Of a stretch of DNA of 64,000 bases, positions 1 through 9,865 are shown piece by piece. Source of the DNA: Paracoccus acridae (GTDB lineage Bacteria; Pseudomonadota; Alphaproteobacteria; Rhodobacterales; Rhodobacteraceae); NCBI RefSeq assembly GCF_014642735.1, contig NZ_BMIV01000010.1, positions 1 through 64,000 of the forward strand, in the 5' to 3' direction. The position numbers and the translations under genes are program-made. Position 1 is the first letter of the stretch. The number at the start of each line of letters is the position of its first letter. A model generated the notes under the pieces. It saw nothing but the letters and a program-made list of their open reading frames with translations, was not told where the DNA came from and ran no database searches.

Positions 1-278
1 CGCTCGGTCGCGGCCTCGATCACCAGGTCGCACTGGCCGAGGTCCGCCAGCCGCAGCGTGGTGCGGATCCGCGCCATCGCGGATTTCTTCGCATCGGCGT
101 CGATCTTGCCGCGCCCGACCTGGCGTTCCAGGTTGCGGTCGATCAGCGACAGGGCCTTGTCCATCGCATCCTGGCTGATGTCGGTCATCACCACGTCGTA
201 TCCGGCAAGCGCAAAGACATGCGCGATCCCGTTGCCCATCTGGCCCGCACCGATCACGCCAACCGTCTGAATCGTCAT
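1..278 (-). CDS. 3-hydroxybutyryl-CoA dehydrogenase, N-terminal part (cut by window edge)
   Basis: The first 92 codons are visible, read leftward from ATG at 278. The start of the protein holds a Rossmann dinucleotide motif (GVIGAGQMGNGIA), and the sequence runs on as in 3-hydroxybutyryl-CoA dehydrogenases (LIDRNLERQVGRGKI). The family oxidises 3-hydroxyacyl-CoA with NAD(P). The start codon overlaps the stop of the CoA-transferase gene (ATGA), so the two are translationally coupled. Next to gcdH it would oxidise the 3-hydroxybutyryl-CoA formed from crotonyl-CoA after glutaryl-CoA decarboxylation. The catalytic domain lies outside the window. Confidence 0.88.
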   Translation of the reverse strand, partial: MTIQTVGVIGAGQMGNGIAHVFALAGYDVVMTDISQDAMDKALSLIDRNLERQVGRGKIDADAKKSAMARIRTTLRLADLGQCDLVIEAATE

Positions 279-1424
279 GGCCCGACATCCTCGGCAAACC
301 GCCATTCCCCGTCACCCAGGGCCGGGGCCGCGCGGTCATGGGTCAGCCTGCTGCGGCCAAAGCGGATGGGGGTGCGCAGCCCGGCAATGCCTTCGGGTGC
401 GACCCGCAGGCCGCGCGCCGCGATCTGCGGTTCGGACAGCGCCTCGGCCACGTCGTTGACGGGGCCTGCGGGCACGCCCACAGCCTCCATCGCGGCGATC
501 AGGTCGGCGCGAGTCCGGCGCAGGGTGGCGTCCGACAGCATCGGCACCAGCCTGTCCCGATGGGCAACGCGGGCCGGGTTGGTGGCAAAGTCGGGATCCG
601 TGGGCAGGTCCAACAGGTCCAGCACACGGCACAATGCCGCAAATTGCCGGTCGTTGCCGCAGGCCACGATCAGATGGCCGTCGGATGCGGGGAACAGCTG
701 GTAGGGCACGATATTGGGATGCGCGTTGCCCAGCCGATGCGGCACCGTTCCGCCCAGCAGGAAGTTCGTGGCCTGGTTCGCCAGCACTGCCACCCCGCAA
801 TCCAGCAGCGACAGATCCAGATGCTGCCCACGGCCCGACCGTTCCCGTTCCGCCAGAGCCGCCTGCACGGCGATCACCCCGTAAAGCCCGGTGAAGATGT
901 CGATCCAGGCCACGCCGACCTTCTGCGGTTCTCCGTCGGGCGCGCCGGTCAGGTCCATGATCCCAGACATGCCCTGGATCAGGAAGTCGTATCCCGGCTG
1001 CGTCGCGCGCGGCCCGTCCTGCCCGAAGCCGGTGATCGAGGCGTAGACGAGCCTTGGATTGCGCACTGACAGCGTGTCATAGTCCAGCCCGAAGCGGCGC
1101 AAGCCCCCGACCTTGAAATTCTCGACCACCACGTCGGCATCGTCGATCAGGCCACGCAGCCGGTCCAGGTCGGCCGGGTCGTTGAAGTCGCAGGTGACCG
1201 AGGTCTTGCCCCGGTTCGCGGCGTGGAAATAGGCCGCGACCTTTTCAGTGGTGCCATCCGCGCGGGGGCGGTCGATGAAGGGCGGGCCCCAGCGGCGGGT
1301 GTCGTCGCCCTCGGGGGCCTCGACCTTGATGACCTCGGCGCCCAGGTCGGCCAGCGTCTGGCCGATCCAGGGACCGGCCAGGATGCGGGCCAGTTCGACC
1401 ACGCGCAGGCCCTTCAGCGGCGCA

Positions 1425-1432
<8 letters not shown>
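275..1432 (-). CDS. CaiB/BaiF-family CoA-transferase, probable succinyl-CoA:glutarate CoA-transferase
   Basis: This 385-residue class III CoA-transferase has the family N-terminus ([17 protein letters not shown]), a [10 protein letters not shown] segment near 102 and the GYD motif at about 147-149, where the family carries its acyl-accepting Asp. The start appears to be TTG at 1432, because no in-frame ATG precedes the conserved N-terminus, and it overlaps the last 8 bases of gcdH. CaiB-type transferases coupled to gcdH are known to activate glutarate with succinyl-CoA, and I infer that role here from the neighbours. Another short dicarboxylate or hydroxy-acid acceptor is possible. The family call is firm and the substrate is moderately sure. 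Confidence 0.85.
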
Positions 1433-2624
<1,192 letters not shown>

Positions 2625-2671
2625 CGCAAGCTCCTGCCTTGTTGCGGCAAGGGTATCCAATTGTCAGCCAC

Positions 2672-2718
2672 ATCAAAAATGATAAATTTCCATGAGATCA
2701 TGTATAGGATGAATGATC
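2672..2718. promoter_or_regulatory. Divergent gcdH/LysR control region with LTTR-type inverted repeats
   Basis: The 88-base AT-rich gap between the divergent genes holds two perfect inverted repeats: ATCA-AAAA-TGAT (2672-2683) and GATCAT-N11-ATGATC (2696-2718). The second has the T-N11-A geometry of LysR-type sites and covers the LysR start codon, as expected for autorepression with activation of the divergent gene. The repeats are seen directly; the regulatory role is inferred. Confidence 0.45.
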
Positions 2719-3603
2719 ATGCGGATCAGGCGATACCTGCCGAACCTCAGCCTGCTTCTGGCCTTTGACGGGGTCATGCGGCACGGGTCGGTCACGGCCG
2801 CCGCGCAGGAAATGGGCCTGACGCAAAGCACCGTCAGCCGCCTGGTCCAGACGCTGGAGGAGCAGATGGGCCAGCCGCTGTTCTCGCGCCACCGCCGCCG
2901 CCTGATCCCAACCGAAGCGGCCACGCGCTATCACGCCGACATCTCGGCCGCGCTTGACCTGATCCAGCGCGGCGGCATGTCGCTGATCGCCAATCCCGAA
3001 GGGGGCAGCATCAACCTGGCGGTGCTGCCGACCTTCGGCACCCGCTGGCTGGCCCCGCGCCTGCCGGGCTTCATGACCCGGCATCCGGGGATCATGGTGA
3101 ACCTGACCACGCGCTTCCAGCCGGTGTCCTTCAGCGACGAGCCCTTCGATGCCGCGATCATCTATCACCAGGGCGAAACCGCGCCTGACGACAGCCTGCT
3201 TCTGTTCGGCGAAAGCCTGACGGCCTGCGCAAGTTCGGCCTTCCTGGCGGCCAATCCGATCACGCAGCCGGGCGACATGGCGGGTCTGGTGCTGCTCTAT
3301 CTGCAAACCCGGCCCGGTGCCTGGGCCGACTGGTTCCATGGGCAGGGGGCGCAGGCGGTTCCTTCGGGCGGGATGGTGATGGACCAGTTCTCCATGATGA
3401 TCCAGGCCGCCATATCGGGACTGGGGGTGGCGCTTCTGCCCGACTATCTGGCCCGCCAGGAAATCGCCGAAGGCCATTTGCTGCCTGTCCTGCAACAGGC
3501 GGTTCCCGGACGCGGGGCCTATCGGCTGGTCTGGCCCAGGACGCGGGCCGAATCGCGCCCGCTGATCCATTTCCGCGACTGGCTGGCAGCCGAGGTCAGT
3601 TAG
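2713..3603 (+). CDS. LysR-family regulator of the glutaryl-CoA operon
   Basis: This is a 296-residue LysR-type transcriptional regulator. Residues 10-70 form the winged HTH (LLAFDGVMRHGSVTAAAQEMGLTQSTVSR), followed by a periplasmic-binding-like effector domain containing LPTFGTRWLAPRLPGF, a pattern common in GcvA-type members. It is divergent from gcdH with an 88-base gap. By the usual LTTR logic it should activate the gcdH operon on sensing glutarate or a related CoA-pathway metabolite; the ligand is not visible in the sequence. ATG 2713 and ATG 2719 are both possible starts. Confidence 0.85.
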   Translation: MIMRIRRYLPNLSLLLAFDGVMRHGSVTAAAQEMGLTQSTVSRLVQTLEEQMGQPLFSRHRRRLIPTEAATRYHADISAALDLIQRGGMSLIANPEGGSINLAVLPTFGTRWLAPRLPGFMTRHPGIMVNLTTRFQPVSFSDEPFDAAIIYHQGETAPDDSLLLFGESLTACASSAFLAANPITQPGDMAGLVLLYLQTRPGAWADWFHGQGAQAVPSGGMVMDQFSMMIQAAISGLGVALLPDYLARQEIAEGHLLPVLQQAVPGRGAYRLVWPRTRAESRPLIHFRDWLAAEVS

Positions 3604-3917
3604 GCGCGGTCAGACCGGATCGCGGTCCAACTCGGCGGCGACGGCCGCATCGCCGGGCATGTCGTTTTCCGATCTGCCAAGACCTCCCACAGCATAAAAT
3701 GCAGGTGGTCTACGCGCGGGTTGCCGTATCCCCCAGCGGAACCCCCAACCGCCGCATGCGATATCTTCCTCTTGATATTCGGCTGAAAATTTTCCTTTAC
3801 AAATGACATAAAGAGATAACAATAAATGAAAGGCAGTCGTGGATCCGGCGTGGAGGAGGCAGGCTCCGAGGGCAAGCCAAGGCCCGATCCGCAGGCGCAG
3901 GCAGAGGAGGTCTAGGA
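3604..3917. other. Intergenic region, no gene seen; probable promoter of the 3918 cluster
   Basis: This 314-base stretch separates the LysR gene from the isochorismatase gene. I found no credible coding frame. It turns AT-rich at 3765-3835, unlike its surroundings. A weak candidate promoter is TTTACA at 3796-3801 with ACAATA 17 bases on. A GGAGG ribosome site lies just before 3918. This is the likely entry point for transcription of the long plus-strand cluster. Confidence 0.4.
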
Positions 3918-4595
3918 ATGGAAATGTCGTCGCTGACGGCCCGGCAGCTTTACGAACATGCCAAGGCAAATCCCACACGCCGCCGCTTCGGCTTTGGCAA
4001 GAAGCCGATGCTGATCAACATCGACCTGCAACTGGCCTATACCGGCCTGGGCGAATTCGCGACGGCTTACGAAACCGACCCCAAGCAACTGGACTATGTG
4101 AACCAGCTGGCCGACCTGGCCCGCGCCAAGGGCCTGCCGATCACCTGGACCTATGTCGCCTATATGCAGTCGGGCGAGGATTGCGGCGTCTGGGGCACGC
4201 GGACCGACACGCCGGATTCGCTGCAGAACATCAAGGTGGGGTCGCGCCGCGCGGAATTCGATCCGCGCCTGAAGATCGACCACGACCGCGACATCGTCAT
4301 CAACAAGCGCATGGCATCGCCTTTCCACGAAACGAACCTGCAATCGCTGATGGTCTGGCACGGCTGCGACACGGTGGTGCTGACCGGTGGGTCCACCTCG
4401 GGCTGCGTGCGGGCCTGCGTGGTGGACGCGATCTCTCGCGGCTATCGGGTCATCGTCCCCGAGGAATGCGTGGCTGACAAGCACGAAAGCCCGCATTTCG
4501 CCAATCTCTACGACATCTCGGTCAAGTATGGCGACGTGATCCCGGTGGCCGAGGCGATCGCCTGGTATGACGCCTATCAGCCCGAGGCGCGCTGA
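3918..4595 (+). CDS. Isochorismatase-fold cysteine hydrolase (amidase-like)
   Basis: A 225-residue hydrolase with the family catalytic triad visible as D36 (INIDLQ), K130 (INKRMASPF) and C163 (GGSTSGCVRAC). Members include N-carbamoylsarcosine amidase, ureidoacrylate amidase and maleamate amidase, which hydrolyse linear amides or carbamoyl groups and release ammonia. The intact triad suggests amide hydrolysis rather than true isochorismatase activity. ATG 3918 follows a GGAGG site. It heads the cluster, and its stop lies one base before the next start. In context it could cut the half-amide produced by the two following ring-opening-type hydrolases. The specific substrate is unknown. Confidence 0.82.
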   Translation: MEMSSLTARQLYEHAKANPTRRRFGFGKKPMLINIDLQLAYTGLGEFATAYETDPKQLDYVNQLADLARAKGLPITWTYVAYMQSGEDCGVWGTRTDTPDSLQNIKVGSRRAEFDPRLKIDHDRDIVINKRMASPFHETNLQSLMVWHGCDTVVLTGGSTSGCVRACVVDAISRGYRVIVPEECVADKHESPHFANLYDISVKYGDVIPVAEAIAWYDAYQPEAR

Positions 4596-4596
4596 G

Positions 4597-5532
4597 ATGG
4601 GCGCGGAACCGATGCAGTCGGACCTGGGGCTTTACGACTATCTGCCCTGGCCCGGACGGCCCAAGATCACCTGGCCCGGCGGCAAGAAGCTGGCCGTCTG
4701 GATCGCGCCCAATATCGAATTCTACGAATACGATCCGCCGAACAACCCGACCCGCACCCCCTGGGGACGCCCGAACCCCGATGTGCTGCAATATTCCCAT
4801 CGCGACTATGGCAACCGCGCGGGATGGCAGCGGATGATGGCGGCGATGGACCGGGCGGGCTTTCGCGGATCGGTGTCGCTGAACGTCGCGCTGTGCGATC
4901 ATCACCCGGAAATCATCCGCGCCTGCGCCGACCGGGGGTGGGAGTTCTTTTCCCACGGCATCTACAACACCCGCTATGTCTATAACATGACGGTGGACCA
5001 GGAACGCCGGATCATCCGCGACGCCTTCGACACGGTCAGGAAGCATACCGGGCAGGAACTGGCGGGATGGCTGTCGCCCGCGCTGTCGAACAACCTGTGG
5101 ACCATGGACATCCTGGCCGAGGCGGGGATCCAGTACACCTGCGACATGTTCCACGACGACCAACCAATGCCCGTGAAGGTCAGGTCGGGCAAGTTGATCT
5201 CGATGCCCTATTCGCTCGAGATGAACGACGTGATCGTGTATAACAGCCAGAAGGTCACGCCGCGCCATTACGGCGAAATCATCCGCCGGCAGTTCGACCA
5301 GCTTTACAGGGAATCCGACGACAGCGGCATGGTCATGTGCATCCCGCTGCACCCCTATCTGGTGGGCCAGCCGCACCGCATCGACGCCTTTGCCGAGGCC
5401 ATCGACTATATCGCCGGCCATGATGGCGTCTGGCAGGCCACGGGCCGCGAAATCGCCGAGGCCTATCACGCCAGCGGCGCCTATGACGCGATGAGTGCCG
5501 CTGCCGCCCGGCACGCACAGGGGGACCGCTGA
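4597..5532 (+). CDS. NodB-fold hydrolase, PuuE allantoinase/cyclic imidase-like (copy 1)
   Basis: This 311-residue polysaccharide-deacetylase-superfamily protein lacks the TFDD metal motif of true deacetylases. It does carry features of the PuuE-type branch: DYGNRAGWQRMMAAMDRAG, WEFFSHGIYNTRY, GWLSPALSNN, MFHDDQPMP and IPLHPYLVGQPHR near the C-terminus. PuuE allantoinases and some cyclic imidases of this fold open cyclic amide or imide rings without the deacetylase metal site. ATG 4597 begins one base after the previous stop; an upstream in-frame ATG at 4567 would overlap that gene by 29 bases. The subfamily call is good, the substrate unknown. A sugar N-deacetylase is less likely without the metal motif. 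Confidence 0.75.
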   Translation: MGAEPMQSDLGLYDYLPWPGRPKITWPGGKKLAVWIAPNIEFYEYDPPNNPTRTPWGRPNPDVLQYSHRDYGNRAGWQRMMAAMDRAGFRGSVSLNVALCDHHPEIIRACADRGWEFFSHGIYNTRYVYNMTVDQERRIIRDAFDTVRKHTGQELAGWLSPALSNNLWTMDILAEAGIQYTCDMFHDDQPMPVKVRSGKLISMPYSLEMNDVIVYNSQKVTPRHYGEIIRRQFDQLYRESDDSGMVMCIPLHPYLVGQPHRIDAFAEAIDYIAGHDGVWQATGREIAEAYHASGAYDAMSAAAARHAQGDR

Positions 5533-6455
5533 TGTCGCTTCCCGAAGACTACCTGCACTATCCCGCCCGCCGCTATGGCATGGACCACGACCGCTACGAC
5601 TGGTCCGACATGTTCGCGCGCAAGCCGATCGCCTGGCCCGGCGGCGCGCGGGTCGCGCTGTCCATCGTCACCCATGTGCAGCATTTCCCGCTGGACATGC
5701 CCGCCAAGCCCTTCAAGGCGCCGGGCGCGCTGTCGATGCCCTATCCCGATTTCCGCTATTTCACCAACCGCGACTATGGCAACCGGATCGGCGTGTTCCG
5801 CATCCTGCGGCTGCTGGCGGAAAAGGGGCTGCAGACCAGCTTTGCCGTCAACGGCTGCATCGCCACCCGCTATCCCGCGCTGCTGAAGGCCGTGGTGGAA
5901 GGCGGGCACGAGGTCGTGGCCCATGGCCTGGACATGGGCAAGGTCCATCATTCGGGCCTGTCGGTCGAGGATGAGAACGCCATCATCGCCGAAACCCTGC
6001 GCCTGCTGCGCGGCGCAACCGGCCAGCCGGTCGAGGGTTGGCTGTCGCCGGGCCGGGCGCAAGGCTTCAACACGCCCGAACTGCTGGCCCGCAACGGCAT
6101 CCGCTGGAACCTGGACTGGGCCAATGACGACCTGCCCTATCGGATGCGAACGGCGGACGGCGCGCTTCTGGCGATGCCGCTGGCCTATGAGACCGACGAC
6201 CGGGTGGTCGCCAACGAATATTTCCAGTCCGAGCCTGAATGGGTCCAGCAGGTCAAGGACCGCTTCGACGTGCTGTATCGCGAAAGCGCCGAATACGGCG
6301 GCCGGGTGATGAGCCTGCCGCTGCATTCCTGGGTGTCGGGCATGCCCTATCGCGTCGAATACCTGCGCGAGGTGCTGGACTATATCCTAGGCCATGACGG
6401 CGTCTGGACCGCCCCGGTGGGCCAGATCGCCGCCGCGGCCGAAAGCCAGGTCTGA
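5532..6455 (+). CDS. NodB-fold hydrolase, PuuE-like (copy 2)
   Basis: A 307-residue paralogue of the preceding gene, starting on its stop (TGATG). It shares the same scaffold: FTNRDYGNRIGVFRILRLLAEKG, HEVVAHGLDMGKVHH, GWLSPGRAQGFNTPELLARNGI and DLPYRMRTADGALLAMP. It again lacks TFDD. The C-terminal HPYLVGQP of copy 1 is replaced by HSWVSGMP, so the two active sites probably differ. Two consecutive homologues could act on two ring substrates, or form a hetero-oligomer. No signal peptide is visible, so action is cytoplasmic, which also argues against a polysaccharide substrate. Confidence 0.73.
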   Translation: MSLPEDYLHYPARRYGMDHDRYDWSDMFARKPIAWPGGARVALSIVTHVQHFPLDMPAKPFKAPGALSMPYPDFRYFTNRDYGNRIGVFRILRLLAEKGLQTSFAVNGCIATRYPALLKAVVEGGHEVVAHGLDMGKVHHSGLSVEDENAIIAETLRLLRGATGQPVEGWLSPGRAQGFNTPELLARNGIRWNLDWANDDLPYRMRTADGALLAMPLAYETDDRVVANEYFQSEPEWVQQVKDRFDVLYRESAEYGGRVMSLPLHSWVSGMPYRVEYLREVLDYILGHDGVWTAPVGQIAAAAESQV

Positions 6456-6485
6456 CGGGCCTGCATTGACAAGGAACGGATCGCC

Positions 6486-7898
6486 ATGACGCCAGCATCC
6501 GACACCACGCCGCGAACCCTGTTCGGCAAGATCTGGGATGCGCATGAAATCCTGCGGCACCCATCCGGGCAGTCGCTTCTGTATATCGACCGCGACCTGA
6601 TCCACGAGGGCAGCTTCCACGCCTTCGCCGACCTCAAGCGTCGCAATCTGCGCCCGCGCCGTCCGCAGCAGATCTTCGGCATCGCCGACCATTACGTCCC
6701 CACCCTGGGGCGCAGCGCAGACGATGCGGCAAGCCCCGCCATCGCCCGGATGATCCGCACCTTTGACGAGAACATGGAATGGGGGGGCCTGCGCCATTTC
6801 GGCATCGCCAGCCGCGAACAGGGCATCGTGCATGTCGTGGCGCCCGAACAGGGCATCACCCTGCCCGGCCTGACCATCGTCTGCTCGGACAGCCACACCT
6901 CGACCCAAGGCGCGCTTGGCGCGATCGCCTTCGGGATCGGACAGTCGGAAAACGCCCATGTTCTGGCGACCCAGACCCTGTGGCAGATGCGGCCCAAGAC
7001 CATGCGGGTGACGGTGGACGGACGGCTGGGCCAGGGCGTCACCGCCAAGGACGTGATGCTGGCGCTGATCGCACGGATCGGGGCTGCGGGCGCAGGCGGG
7101 CACGCCATCGAATATGCAGGCCAGGTGGTGCGTGACATGTCGATCGAGGCGCGGCTGACCATGTGCAACCTGTCGATCGAGGCCGCCGCCCGCCTGGGCA
7201 TGGTCGCCCCGGACGAAACCACCTTCCGCTATGTCGCCGGACGCCATTATGCGCCCACCGACCAGGAATGGGATCTGGCCATGGCGCAGTGGCGGGCGCT
7301 GCCGACCGACGACGGCGCGACCTTCGACCGCGAGGTGGAACTGGACGGCGGTGCCATCGCGCCCATGGTGACCTGGGGCACAAGCCCCGAGGATGCCGTC
7401 CCGATCACCGGCCGCATTCCCGACCCCGCCAGCTTTGCCAGCGCGGATAAGCGCAAGGCCGCCGCCAAGTCGCTGGAATACATGGACCTAGCGCCGGGAA
7501 CCGAACTGGACGGCCTGCCCATCGACCGGGTCTTCATCGGCTCCTGCACCAACAGCCGGATCGAGGATCTGCGCGCCGCCGCAGCCATCCTCAAGGACCG
7601 CAAGGCAGCCATTCCCGCCATCGTCGTCCCCGGTTCCACCCAGGTCCGCGAACAGGCCGAGGCCGAGGGCCTGGCCCGCATCTTCCGCGAGGCGGGCTTC
7701 GAATGGCGGCAATCGGGCTGTTCCATGTGCGCGGCGATGAACGGCGACGTGGTCGGGCCGGGCGAACGCTGCGCCTCGACCTCGAACCGGAACTTCGTGG
7801 GGCGGCAGGGGCCGGGCGCGCGAACCCATCTGGTCAGCCCGGCCATGGCCGCCGCCGCCGCGATCACCGGGCGGCTGACCGATGTCCGCAGGCTGTAA
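6486..7898 (+). CDS. Aconitase-family hydro-lyase large subunit (LeuC/DmdA-like)
   Basis: This 470-residue protein is a LeuC-type [4Fe-4S] hydro-lyase. The cluster cysteines are in GSCTNSRIEDLR and SGCSMCAAMNGD, and substrate-site segments GERCASTSNRNFVGRQG and VSPAMAAAAA are intact. ATG 6486 follows AAGGAA. The next gene is the matching small subunit. The leucine pathway's isopropylmalate isomerase belongs to this family, but so do catabolic hydratases such as 2,3-dimethylmaleate hydratase (DmdAB). Placement beside a PEP-mutase/ICL-type lyase and amide hydrolases, without leuA or leuB, points to a catabolic hydratase of a maleate-type acid. The exact substrate is inferred. Confidence 0.85.
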   Translation: MTPASDTTPRTLFGKIWDAHEILRHPSGQSLLYIDRDLIHEGSFHAFADLKRRNLRPRRPQQIFGIADHYVPTLGRSADDAASPAIARMIRTFDENMEWGGLRHFGIASREQGIVHVVAPEQGITLPGLTIVCSDSHTSTQGALGAIAFGIGQSENAHVLATQTLWQMRPKTMRVTVDGRLGQGVTAKDVMLALIARIGAAGAGGHAIEYAGQVVRDMSIEARLTMCNLSIEAAARLGMVAPDETTFRYVAGRHYAPTDQEWDLAMAQWRALPTDDGATFDREVELDGGAIAPMVTWGTSPEDAVPITGRIPDPASFASADKRKAAAKSLEYMDLAPGTELDGLPIDRVFIGSCTNSRIEDLRAAAAILKDRKAAIPAIVVPGSTQVREQAEAEGLARIFREAGFEWRQSGCSMCAAMNGDVVGPGERCASTSNRNFVGRQGPGARTHLVSPAMAAAAAITGRLTDVRRL

Positions 7899-7908
7899 GG
7901 AGGATGCG

Positions 7909-8523
7909 ATGAAGGCCTTCACCCGCGAAACCTCGACCGTCGCTTATGTTCCCGGCGTCAACTGCGACACCGACCAGATCATCCCTGGCCGCTTTCTCAA
8001 GGCCGACCGGGCCGAGGGTTACGACAAGTTCCTGTTCCACGACATCCGCCGCGACGCGGACGGCAACCTGGACCCCGGCTTTCCGCTGAACCGTCCCGAC
8101 GCAGAGGGGGCCAGGATCCTGCTGGTCGAGGACAACTTCGGCTGCGGGTCGTCCCGCGAAGGCGCGGTCTATGCCCTGGCCGATGCGGGGATCCGCGCGC
8201 TGCTGGCGCCCAGCTTCGGCGACATCTTCTTCAACAACGCGCTGAAGAACGGCATCGTCCCTGTCCGCCTGCCCGTTGCCACCTGCGAGGCCTTGGCGGA
8301 CCGCCTGGCCGCCGACCCGCAAGCCACCGTCACCGTGGACCTGGAAGCCGCGCAGGTGATCCTGCCCGGCGATCTTGGCGCCCACCCGATCACCATCGAC
8401 GCCTTTGCCCGCGACTGCCTTTTGCAGGGCCTGGACGAGATCGAGATGACCTTCACCTACATGGACCGGATCACGGCTTTCGAGGCCGAAAGGATGGCCC
8501 GGAACCCCTGGCTGGGGCGCTGA
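7909..8523 (+). CDS. Aconitase-family hydro-lyase small subunit (LeuD/DmdB-like)
   Basis: A 204-residue swivel-domain subunit with the family motifs NCDTDQIIPGRFLK near the N-terminus and EDNFGCGSSREGAVYAL, which binds the substrate carboxylate. ATG 7909 is preceded by TAAGGAGG and starts 10 bases after the large-subunit stop, so the pair should be co-expressed and form the heterodimer. Length is normal for LeuD. Its specificity follows that of the large subunit and is not decidable from sequence alone. Confidence 0.86.
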   Translation: MKAFTRETSTVAYVPGVNCDTDQIIPGRFLKADRAEGYDKFLFHDIRRDADGNLDPGFPLNRPDAEGARILLVEDNFGCGSSREGAVYALADAGIRALLAPSFGDIFFNNALKNGIVPVRLPVATCEALADRLAADPQATVTVDLEAAQVILPGDLGAHPITIDAFARDCLLQGLDEIEMTFTYMDRITAFEAERMARNPWLGR

Positions 8524-8580
8524 CGACGCCCGGCCCACGCCTTTACCCAGTCACACAACATAACAAGCAGGGAGACGACA

Positions 8581-9804
8581 ATGACATTCACACTCAATCG
8601 CCGCGGCTTGCTGAAGGCCTCGGGCGCGGCCGCCCTTGTCAGCGGGCTGTCCATGCCCTCGATCCTGCGCGCGCAGGGCCAGACCGTGAAGATCGGCGTG
8701 CTGGAGCCGCTGACCGGCAACCTGGCCTATAACGGCACGCAATGCGCGGCAGGCGCGAAGTTCGCCGCCGACGCGATCAACGCCGCAGGCGGCATCAAGA
8801 GCATGGGCGGCGCGCAGATCGAACTGGTCGTCGTCGATGCCCAAAGCCGCCCCGAGATCGCGGCCTCCGCCGTGGACACCCTGGCCGAGGCGGGCGTGGT
8901 GGCCTTCACCGGCGCAAGCGCATCGGCCCTGGGGCTTGCCTCGTCGCAGGCGGCGGCGAAATACGACCTGGCGCAGGTGTTCTCCATCGGCACCGCCGAG
9001 ACGATCGTGGAACGCGGGCTGCCCAACGTCTTCCGCTTCACCCCTGGCGTGAATAAATGCACCAGCGTCGCCCTGGAAAACCTCAAGCAGTTGAACGCGG
9101 CCGCTGGCAATCCCGTCAAGACCGCCGCCATCGTCCACGAGGACGGCCCCTTCGGGTCGAACATGGCCAAGATCATGGCCGAGCAGCTTCCCCAGCAGGG
9201 CATCGAGGTGGTCGAGACGATTTCCCACCCCACGCCGCATCGCGACTTCAACAACATCGCGCTGCGGGTCAAGGCGTCGGGCGCGAATATCCTGATCCCG
9301 TCGAACTACCTGAACGAATACACGCTGATGGCCCGCGCCCTGCGCCAGCAGCGGGCGGAACTGATGGCGATCTATTCGATCCTGGGCGGGGCCGCGTCCA
9401 ACATCAAGTTCGTGCGCGAAAACAACGACGTGGCGCAGTATGTGATGGACTGCAACCACTGGTACGACCCCAACAAGCCGGAATCCAAGGCGCTTGCGGC
9501 CAGCGTGGCGCAGGCCGGTCTGGACCTGACCTATGACGTGATGGTGTCCTATGCCACGATCCAGGTCATTGCCGACGCGCTGGAACGCGGCGCCTCGACC
9601 GACCGCAAGGCGATGATCGAGACGCTGGCGGCCTCGACCTACGACGGCTCTATCATGCCATACGGCCCGACCAAGTTCGTCAATGGCGACAACGTCAACT
9701 CGCAGCCGGTGAACACCCAGATCCGGGGCGAGGAGATCGAGCTGGTCTTCCCCGAAGAATACGCCACCGCCGAGCCGGTCTTCCCGGTCCCGCAAGAAGG
9801 CTGA
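8581..9804 (+). CDS. ABC transporter substrate-binding protein, branched-chain amino acid/amide type
   Basis: This 407-residue Leu/Ile/Val-type periplasmic binding protein begins with NRRGLLKASGAAALVSGLS, a twin-arginine-like signal sequence, so it may be exported by Tat. The mature part opens with VKIGVLEPLTGNLAYNG, typical of family 6 ligand-binding proteins. It heads a complete importer with the next four genes. Such importers take amino acids, amides, urea or aromatic acids. Here the flanking amidases suggest an amide or heterocyclic carboxylate. A strong hairpin separates it from the permease gene. Confidence 0.87.
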   Translation: MTFTLNRRGLLKASGAAALVSGLSMPSILRAQGQTVKIGVLEPLTGNLAYNGTQCAAGAKFAADAINAAGGIKSMGGAQIELVVVDAQSRPEIAASAVDTLAEAGVVAFTGASASALGLASSQAAAKYDLAQVFSIGTAETIVERGLPNVFRFTPGVNKCTSVALENLKQLNAAAGNPVKTAAIVHEDGPFGSNMAKIMAEQLPQQGIEVVETISHPTPHRDFNNIALRVKASGANILIPSNYLNEYTLMARALRQQRAELMAIYSILGGAASNIKFVRENNDVAQYVMDCNHWYDPNKPESKALAASVAQAGLDLTYDVMVSYATIQVIADALERGASTDRKAMIETLAASTYDGSIMPYGPTKFVNGDNVNSQPVNTQIRGEEIELVFPEEYATAEPVFPVPQEG

Positions 9805-9812
9805 TCCGACCA

Positions 9813-9836
9813 GGCCCCCGCCGGCAGGCGGGGGCC
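9813..9836 (+). terminator. Strong intercistronic hairpin after binding-protein gene
   Basis: A perfect 10-bp inverted repeat, GGCCCCCGCC-ggca-GGCGGGGGCC, lies 9 bases after the binding-protein stop and 29 bases before the permease start. There is no following T-run, so it is more likely a transcript-stabilising or partial-attenuation element than a full terminator. Confidence 0.6.
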
Positions 9837-9865
9837 ACCGGCCGACCCCTGACAAGCGAGTGTCC

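Noticed and set aside
4597..6455. Chitin or peptidoglycan deacetylases
   Set aside because: No TFDD metal motif, no signal peptide, and cytoplasmic catabolic neighbours. The PuuE-like branch fits better.
6486..8523. LeuCD as the leucine-biosynthesis isopropylmalate isomerase
   Set aside because: The motifs fit, but leuA and leuB are absent and all neighbours are catabolic. I kept the family call and did not use the leu gene symbols.
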